NCBI GenBank assembly: GCA_017523185.1
Contig: JAFWXB010000351.1
Location: 1 to 9,449, forward strand
Source of the DNA: Lachnospiraceae bacterium
GTDB taxonomy: Bacteria; Bacillota_A; Clostridia; Lachnospirales; Lachnospiraceae
Length of the DNA: 9,449 nt
Direction of reading: 5' to 3'
Shown here: positions 4,027-9,449 of the stretch, one piece after another
Position numbering within the stretch: the stretch's first letter is position 1
Layout of the letters: each line of letters begins with the position of its first letter
Translations under genes and position numbers: made by a program
The notes under the pieces: model-generated
Database searches by the model: none
What the model saw: only the letters and a program-made list of their open reading frames with translations
What the model was told of the DNA's origin: nothing

Positions 4027-6726
4027 ATGAAAAAATCTTTAAAAGTATTAAAATATAAAAAATGGATATGGGGATTTTTAGCATTTATGATTCCATTTAT
4101 AGTGAGTGTACTCATTTGTGCTTCACTTGGTATTTATCCATTTGGAGAAAATTGTATTCTTCATGTAGATATGTATCACCAATATTGTCCGTTTTTTATA
4201 GAATTTCGTGAAAAATTAACAGAGGGTGGAAGTCTTTTATATTCTTGGAATTTGGGACTTGGCTCTGATTTTGTATCACTATTTGCTTATTATTTAGCAA
4301 GTCCTTTGAACTGGCTTTTAATTCTTTGTCCCGAAGGTCTTGTAATTGAATTTATGACACTTACCATATGGATAAAAATAGCACTTAGTGGTTTATTTTT
4401 CTTTTGGTATTTAAAAGGACATTTTCATCTTATTGGAAAAGATGGAAATTATCATATACGAACAGTAGCTCCAGCAATTGTCTTTTCCACAGCGTATGCT
4501 TTTTCAGGATATGTTGCAGCATATAGTTGGAATATTATGTGGATGGATTCGATAGCATTAGCCCCACTTATTATTTTAGGGTTAGAACGCCTTGTAAAAG
4601 AAAATAAACCAATATTGTATTATGTTACATTATCTGTTTCTATTTTATCAAACTTTTATATTTCGCTTATTATTTGTATTTTTCTTGTACTTTATTTTGG
4701 AATATTATTGTTGGAATACCGTCCAAAGGAAAGCAATTTAAAGAAAAAAACCACGGAAAAGCTTCAGGGTAAATTGCAGAAAGAAGAATTAGAGAATAAG
4801 GAAACAAATCTTGTTTTAAAAGAAGAAGGGGTATCAGATAGTAAAAATGTTTGGTATTCTATGATAGAACGCTTTAAAATATGTATTCGTTTTGCATGGT
4901 ATTCTCTTTTAGCAGGTGGAACAGGAGCAATTCTTTTAATTCCTGAAGCTATTATTTTAGGATATAGTGCATCAGCAGATTCCGGTTTTCCGGAAACAAT
5001 GGAATGGTATTTTGTCATATTAGAAGAATTATCAAGATTATGTACGACTGCTACTCCATATACGGGAAATGACCATTGGCCGAATTTATATTGTGGAGCA
5101 TTTACGGTTCTTTTAGTAGTTTTATATGCTTTTAATACAAGAGTAAAACCAATAAAAAAAATACCAAGATTGTTATTTTTAGCTTTATTTATTGTAAGTT
5201 TTTCTAATAATTATTTAGATATGATATGGCATGGACTTCGTTTTCCAAACTCTTTGCCGGGAAGACAATCGTTTTTATTTATTTTTCTTATGCTTGTGAT
5301 GGGATATGAAACCTATTTAAAACGAAAGGGCAATAAAGTTTGGCATATTGGAGTTGCTTGTTTCTTATGTGGAGGAGTATTTGCAGCAAGTTCTTATGTT
5401 ATGGATAAAGAAATTACAGATACATTTGCTTTTTCCATTACAGCTATTTTTCTGGCAAGTTATATGCTCATTTTGTTATTATTGAAAATTGCAAAAAAAG
5501 AAATGCGTCAAATGGTTTATGGGTTTGCATTTGCTCTGACTATGGGAGAAATTATTTTAAATATGGCAGTAACAGGCTTTTATTCATTAAGTCGTACTTC
5601 TTATCTTGCAAAAATGGATGATTATCACGAATTGTTGGAACTTGCAGAAACAGATGCACAATTTGAAGCAGAAAATAAGGAACTTGTTTTTTATCGTGTC
5701 GAAGATACAGAACGTAAAACAAAAAATGACGATAGCTTATATGGATATCCGTCTGCAACCATTTTTTCTTCACTTATGAATATTGATGTCAGTCGTTTTT
5801 ATCAAAGTGTATATATGGAAGGTGGAAAAAATTATTATTGTTATAATGGGGCAACACCACTTGTTTCTTCTATGCTTTCCGTAAAATATATGCTTTCCGA
5901 TAATGATGATGGAGAAAACAGACTTCGCAGTATTGTTGCAAATTCGGGAAATTATTATTTGTATCAAAATAAATATTGTTTGCCACTTGGTTTTATGATG
6001 AGTGAAGAGGCTATCGAAACATGGGATAATAGCAGTACGTTAAGTAGTAATAAAATACCACAAATCAATTTGCTTGCTTATGCATTGGGAGCAGAATCCG
6101 ATTTATTAACAAAAGTGGAATTATCAGGTAATATAGAAGCTGGAAGAACAGAACTTTTTATAGAAGAAAACGGCTTTTATTATGGAAATTATCTCAGTTG
6201 TAGTGCCGACAATTTAACAATAAAAGTAGGCAATGATGCTTCTACACGTTATGGAAAAACAACACACCGTTATTTATTTGAATTTGGAGAATGTAAAGCA
6301 GGCGAAAGTGTTGTGATTACAAATTCCAAAGATGAAGCGGTAGAATTTACAGTATATAAGATGGATTTTGATGCATTAAATAAAGCGTATCAGACATTGC
6401 GACAGCAAACTATGCAATTAGAGGAATTTACAGATACTTTTATTAAAGGAACAATTGATGTAGAAGAAGCAGGTTCTCTTATTTTTTCTATTCCATGTGA
6501 AGAAGGTTGGACACTTTGTGTAGATGGAAAAGAAGTAGAAGCCAAAGCCTTTAAGGATACATTTATCAGCGTATATTTGGAAGAAGGAGTACATAGCATT
6601 GAACTTTCTTATATGACACCGGGACTTGCAATTGGTACAATGATAAGTGGAAGTTGTATTGTGTTATTTATTGTTTCCATGTTAGTTAAATATAAGATTG
6701 GGAAAAAAATTGAGGTAGTAGCATGA
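4027..6726 (+). CDS. yfhO: YfhO-family membrane glycosyltransferase (GT-C-like)
   Basis: The 899-residue polytopic protein belongs to the YfhO family, which in Bacillus, Listeria and Staphylococcus transfers a sugar from undecaprenyl phosphate to teichoic acid outside the membrane. It has a first membrane segment (about 14-35) and then an extracellular loop with the family signature HVDMYHQYCPFF, in which Asp48 is the likely GT-C catalytic acid. GLGSDF (77-82) and SWNIMWMDSIALAPLIILGLE follow. Many membrane helices run to about residue 517, then a large extracellular domain including YGYPSATIFSS, and a last helix at 867-887 with a basic tail. The Lys/Glu-rich stretch 231-284 is a long, presumably cytoplasmic loop. 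The start has AAGGA 11 bases upstream, a rather long spacing. The stop overlaps the GT2 start by four bases (ATGA), which suggests translational coupling. The acceptor sugar and polymer are not shown by the sequence. Confidence 0.88.
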   Translation: MKKSLKVLKYKKWIWGFLAFMIPFIVSVLICASLGIYPFGENCILHVDMYHQYCPFFIEFREKLTEGGSLLYSWNLGLGSDFVSLFAYYLASPLNWLLILCPEGLVIEFMTLTIWIKIALSGLFFFWYLKGHFHLIGKDGNYHIRTVAPAIVFSTAYAFSGYVAAYSWNIMWMDSIALAPLIILGLERLVKENKPILYYVTLSVSILSNFYISLIICIFLVLYFGILLLEYRPKESNLKKKTTEKLQGKLQKEELENKETNLVLKEEGVSDSKNVWYSMIERFKICIRFAWYSLLAGGTGAILLIPEAIILGYSASADSGFPETMEWYFVILEELSRLCTTATPYTGNDHWPNLYCGAFTVLLVVLYAFNTRVKPIKKIPRLLFLALFIVSFSNNYLDMIWHGLRFPNSLPGRQSFLFIFLMLVMGYETYLKRKGNKVWHIGVACFLCGGVFAASSYVMDKEITDTFAFSITAIFLASYMLILLLLKIAKKEMRQMVYGFAFALTMGEIILNMAVTGFYSLSRTSYLAKMDDYHELLELAETDAQFEAENKELVFYRVEDTERKTKNDDSLYGYPSATIFSSLMNIDVSRFYQSVYMEGGKNYYCYNGATPLVSSMLSVKYMLSDNDDGENRLRSIVANSGNYYLYQNKYCLPLGFMMSEEAIETWDNSSTLSSNKIPQINLLAYALGAESDLLTKVELSGNIEAGRTELFIEENGFYYGNYLSCSADNLTIKVGNDASTRYGKTTHRYLFEFGECKAGESVVITNSKDEAVEFTVYKMDFDALNKAYQTLRQQTMQLEEFTDTFIKGTIDVEEAGSLIFSIPCEEGWTLCVDGKEVEAKAFKDTFISVYLEEGVHSIELSYMTPGLAIGTMISGSCIVLFIVSMLVKYKIGKKIEVVA

Positions 6727-7706
6727 TACATCAGGAAAATATGAAAAAAATAGAAGAGTTGGAAAAAGAGTTAATTAGTATTGTAGTGCCTTGTTATAAT
6801 GAAGAAAGTACACTTGCAATTTTATACGAAGAATTAAATAAAGTAACTGCAAAAATGACAGAATATATGTTTGAATATTTATTTGTAAACGATGGCTCAA
6901 AAGATGATACACTTTTTTTATTAAAAGAGTTTGCAAAAAAAGATAAAAGAGTAAAATATCTTTCTTTTTCAAGGAATTTTGGAAAAGAAGCGGCACTTTT
7001 GGCAGGCTTACAGTATGCAAAGGGTGATTATGTTGCAACGATGGATGCAGATATGCAAGACCCACCTTCTTTATTGCCGGAACTTATGGAATATGTGGCA
7101 TCGGGGGAATATGATAATGCAGCGACACGTCGTGTTGACCGAAAAGGAGAACCGCCTATTCGCAGTTTCTTTGCTCGTATGTTCTATAAAATGATGCGAC
7201 ATATGACAGATATTCAGATTGTAGATGGAGCAAGAGATTATCGTGTAATGAATCGAGCTATGGTAAATGCCATTATTTCATTAAATGAATACAATCGTTT
7301 TTCCAAAGGTATTTTTGCATGGGTAGGCTTTGAAACAAAATGGGTGGAATTTGAAAATGTAGAGCGTTCTGCAGGCGAAACAAAATGGAATTTTTGGAAA
7401 TTGTTTCGTTATTCCGTAGATGGAATCGTAAGTTTTTCCAATACGCCAATTCATATGGCATCTTATATGGGATTGTTTTTAACAGCAGTTTCAGCAATCG
7501 CTTTGTTATTTATTATGGCACGAGCTTTATTATTTGGCGACCCTGTCGCAGGTTGGCCATCGCTTGCTTGTATTATTACGTTCCTTGGAGGTGTACAATT
7601 ATTTGTAACAGGTGTTATGGGACAATACCTTTCTAAAACATATATGGAAGTTAAAAAACGACCACACTATATTGTGAAAGATACAAATTGTGAAAAAATG
7701 AAATAA
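6723..7706 (+). CDS. GT2 undecaprenyl-phosphate glycosyltransferase (CsbB/GtrB-like)
   Basis: The 327-residue protein has a cytoplasmic GT-A domain followed by two membrane segments (about 247-273 and 282-305) and a basic tail, the layout of DPM1-like enzymes such as CsbB, GtrB and YkcC. These load a nucleotide-sugar (often GlcNAc or Glc) onto undecaprenyl phosphate. Motifs visible are ISIVVPCYNEES (18-29), FVNDGSKDDT (54-63, with Asp57), SRNFGKEAAL (83-92), the metal-binding DADMQDPP (108-115), a D-x-R-V-M motif (RDYRVMNR) and RSAGETKWNFWKL. The start ATG overlaps the YfhO stop (ATGA) and has GAGG (6712-6715) 7 bases before it. It is the last gene of the three-gene operon and the natural donor-making partner of YfhO. 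CsbB is the closest named functional parallel, but the sugar cannot be read from the sequence. Confidence 0.9.
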   Translation: MIHQENMKKIEELEKELISIVVPCYNEESTLAILYEELNKVTAKMTEYMFEYLFVNDGSKDDTLFLLKEFAKKDKRVKYLSFSRNFGKEAALLAGLQYAKGDYVATMDADMQDPPSLLPELMEYVASGEYDNAATRRVDRKGEPPIRSFFARMFYKMMRHMTDIQIVDGARDYRVMNRAMVNAIISLNEYNRFSKGIFAWVGFETKWVEFENVERSAGETKWNFWKLFRYSVDGIVSFSNTPIHMASYMGLFLTAVSAIALLFIMARALLFGDPVAGWPSLACIITFLGGVQLFVTGVMGQYLSKTYMEVKKRPHYIVKDTNCEKMK

Positions 7707-7831
7707 CAGAAATTCAACAAATTAGGAAGAATGTTATATGTTTGTAAAAAAAATTCATATGAAAGCAATATAGCTTGTTTTTGTTTTTTAATTTTATAAG
7801 TTATTTTTTGTTATCAAACTGATATAAAAAC

Positions 7832-7905
7832 AAGTCCACCACTTCATGTCGTAGGCAGAACAAATCATTTCCTACTTTAAATTTATGTGGTGGACTTATT
7901 TTATT
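7832..7905. terminator. Large bidirectional terminator between convergent genes
   Basis: A perfect 11-bp outer stem AAGTCCACCAC (7832-7842) / GTGGTGGACTT (7887-7897) encloses an inner stem GTAGG (7851-7855) / CCTAC (7871-7875). It is followed by ATTTTATTTGTT on the plus side and by GTTTTTATAT on the minus side. It can stop both the operon and the opposing gene. Positions 7707-7831 before it are AT-rich with several T-runs and only weak hairpins, and no gene. Confidence 0.85.
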
Positions 7906-7907
7906 TG

Positions 7908-9449
7908 TTAAAATTCAATAGTGCTTATTTTTTTCTTAGGGGAAGATACTAACATAATTTCTTTTGTATTGAGATTGACCCAACCTGTTTTTTCATTTCC
8001 TGCAATAAATCCGAAAATATCACGACGTAAATTTACTTGTCCCGGAAGTTCTATGGTAGGTTCTCCTTTTTCATTGTATAAAGTAAATGTGGATTTTCTT
8101 GAGCCATCAGAATTTGTTGTTATTGATGAAATAATTAAACCATATTCTGTTAAAACATAGTTATCATTTTCTTCAAATTGTATAGGTTCTAAAACTTGAT
8201 TGAATTTTTTATCTAAAACATAGTACCAACCGGTATTAGAAACAACCCAATAATAATCATTTGCATATAAAATATTTCTGACACCTCTGCCGGCATCTAA
8301 AACTTTTACTCCATTAGATTGGTTATCATAAATAATATCTTCATAAAATACATAATCATCATTTAGTCTTGTACCTTTTTGAACAGGGGTTAAGGAATTT
8401 TCATAGCCCAAAGGATGCATTTCTACATCTGCCCCTAAATCGGCATATTCATTTTTCATAATATCATACAGTAGTTCTTGAGCGTTATCTCCGGCAATAA
8501 CTTCACCTGTTTTTGCATTAATCACTCCTTCGACTTGAGAACTGTAATCGTCTTGATATCCACAGAAAAATTTATAATAATCTTCATATCCTGAGGCTTT
8601 TTGAATATTGACATAACCACCTTCCATAAGTGTTTTGGATTTACCATTTGGAGTTACAAGTTCAAGTATTTCATAATCGCCATGTTCAAAATCAGATTTT
8701 AGTGTTTTTCTAAATACATTTCCACTTGCAGTTACATCATAGTAGAGAACTTGGTTTCCTTTTTTATCTGGTTCTTTATCATCTTGAAATAAAACTTTCC
8801 CATTTTTATCCATAATTACTTTATAAATTGGTGTTCCATTTCCATCAAGACTGCTAATGGAACACATACCATCTTTATTAATAACTGCAGAAATATTATT
8901 AGCAGAAGAAAGAAAAGAACCAAATACTTTATTATTTTTATCTATAATACTATATATATATTGTTTGCCAATTGTATTTTGAATTTTCTTAATTTCTTCA
9001 TATTCAGATGTATTAGAATTGTAATTTTTTAGATTTGCAGTAAGTGCATCTGCTTTTTTTATACCAATATTATTTAAAAATGTACTTTTCCATTCATAAA
9101 GAGCATTTTCCCATTCTGCAATAGTATCATTTAAAGCCTTTTGTCTGCCTTCAAAATTTTCTTCTTTTGACCATACTTCAAATAGTTCATCATCTGTGGA
9201 ATCTGGATATTCGTCCAATGGAGCATCTAAATATGCAATAGCTTCTTGTCTTTCTGAAAAAACCTGCATTGCAATACGATAACAGCTATTTATTTCGATT
9301 TCATTGAGCATTTCATTAATTGTTCCAAGTGTTCTCACTAATGCATATTCTTCGCCACATACAATTGGTGTTAATGCATCTTTTCGTGTTGTTTGGCTAT
9401 TTTCCAATGACAAAATGGTAAAACTTTCTATTAATGCTAGTCCTGTATA
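7908..9449 (-). CDS. Large protein of unknown function with WG-like beta repeats, 5' end outside window
   Basis: I do not recognise a named family. The frame stays open to the right edge, so the gene is partial: 513 codons plus stop are visible. The first visible residues, YTGLALIESFTILS, are hydrophobic and may be the end of a signal peptide or membrane anchor. The TTG at 9411-9413 is not a convincing start. Next comes an acidic helical region (about residues 40-145 of the visible part), then repeated beta-hairpin-like units with a D/N-K-x-G/N-K/E turn, for example YSIIDKNNKVFGS, YKVIMDKNGKVLF, GVINAKTGEVIAG, WYYVLDKKFNQVL, TLYNEKGEPTI and GWVNLNTKEIML. These resemble degenerate WG/KWG repeats or propeller blades. 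If the N-terminal anchor is real, the protein acts outside the membrane. It converges on the envelope operon, with a shared terminator and a stop only 10 bases from the stem. Binding partner and role are unknown. Confidence 0.75.
   Translation of the reverse strand, partial: YTGLALIESFTILSLENSQTTRKDALTPIVCGEEYALVRTLGTINEMLNEIEINSCYRIAMQVFSERQEAIAYLDAPLDEYPDSTDDELFEVWSKEENFEGRQKALNDTIAEWENALYEWKSTFLNNIGIKKADALTANLKNYNSNTSEYEEIKKIQNTIGKQYIYSIIDKNNKVFGSFLSSANNISAVINKDGMCSISSLDGNGTPIYKVIMDKNGKVLFQDDKEPDKKGNQVLYYDVTASGNVFRKTLKSDFEHGDYEILELVTPNGKSKTLMEGGYVNIQKASGYEDYYKFFCGYQDDYSSQVEGVINAKTGEVIAGDNAQELLYDIMKNEYADLGADVEMHPLGYENSLTPVQKGTRLNDDYVFYEDIIYDNQSNGVKVLDAGRGVRNILYANDYYWVVSNTGWYYVLDKKFNQVLEPIQFEENDNYVLTEYGLIISSITTNSDGSRKSTFTLYNEKGEPTIELPGQVNLRRDIFGFIAGNEKTGWVNLNTKEIMLVSSPKKKISTIEF

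Noticed and set aside
6979..7194. Long open frames overlapping the GT2 gene and other real genes in other frames
   Set aside because: They lie inside genes with clear family motifs, lack ribosome binding sites and show biased composition typical of shadow frames.
9411..9413. TTG at 9411-9413 as the start of the right-hand gene
   Set aside because: There is no good SD, and the frame stays open with hydrophobic residues to the window edge. The gene is treated as partial.

Overview
This window is strongly AT-rich (roughly 30% GC by eye) and looks like chromosomal DNA of a low-GC Firmicute. A clostridial, probably Lachnospiraceae-type host is the best guess. That inference rests on A/T-ending codons, GGAGG-type ribosome binding sites, a tRNA without an encoded CCA end, and protein families of a clostridial type (Uma2-family nuclease, holin-like mini-toxin, LTA-synthase-type sulfatase, YfhO). 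No integrase, transposase or CRISPR array is visible.

Left part (1-1400): a promoter, a tRNA-Leu(CAA) and its intrinsic terminator come first. A minus-strand Uma2-family (PD-(D/E)XK) nuclease gene follows; a TAA at what would be its fifth codon separates its natural start and ribosome binding site from the rest of the reading frame. Next is a compact locus that reads as a type I toxin-antitoxin module. It has a 27-residue holin-like hydrophobic peptide on the minus strand (1210-1293), a leader hairpin that pairs with the peptide's Shine-Dalgarno sequence, a convergent plus-strand promoter that would make a short antisense RNA of about 110 nt, and a 13-bp stem with T-runs on both sides that could end both transcripts.

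Middle (1400-2110): a good promoter drives a 94-residue protein of unknown function, followed by a short intergenic stretch with a consensus -10 box.

Centre (2150-7706): three tightly packed plus-strand genes look like one operon. They encode a membrane LTA-synthase-type phosphoglycerol transferase, a YfhO-family polytopic GT-C-like glycosyltransferase, and a CsbB/GtrB-like GT2 enzyme with two C-terminal membrane segments. In other Firmicutes the GT2 enzyme loads a sugar onto undecaprenyl phosphate inside the cell, and YfhO moves the sugar onto a polymer such as lipoteichoic acid outside. Here the polymer synthase sits beside that pair, so the operon appears to build and decorate a glycerol-phosphate polymer. 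No GtcA-like flippase gene is present in the window.

Right part (7707-9449): a long hairpin with T-runs on both sides ends the operon and the convergent minus-strand gene. That gene encodes a large protein of unknown function with repeated beta-hairpin-like units, and its 5' end lies beyond the right edge.
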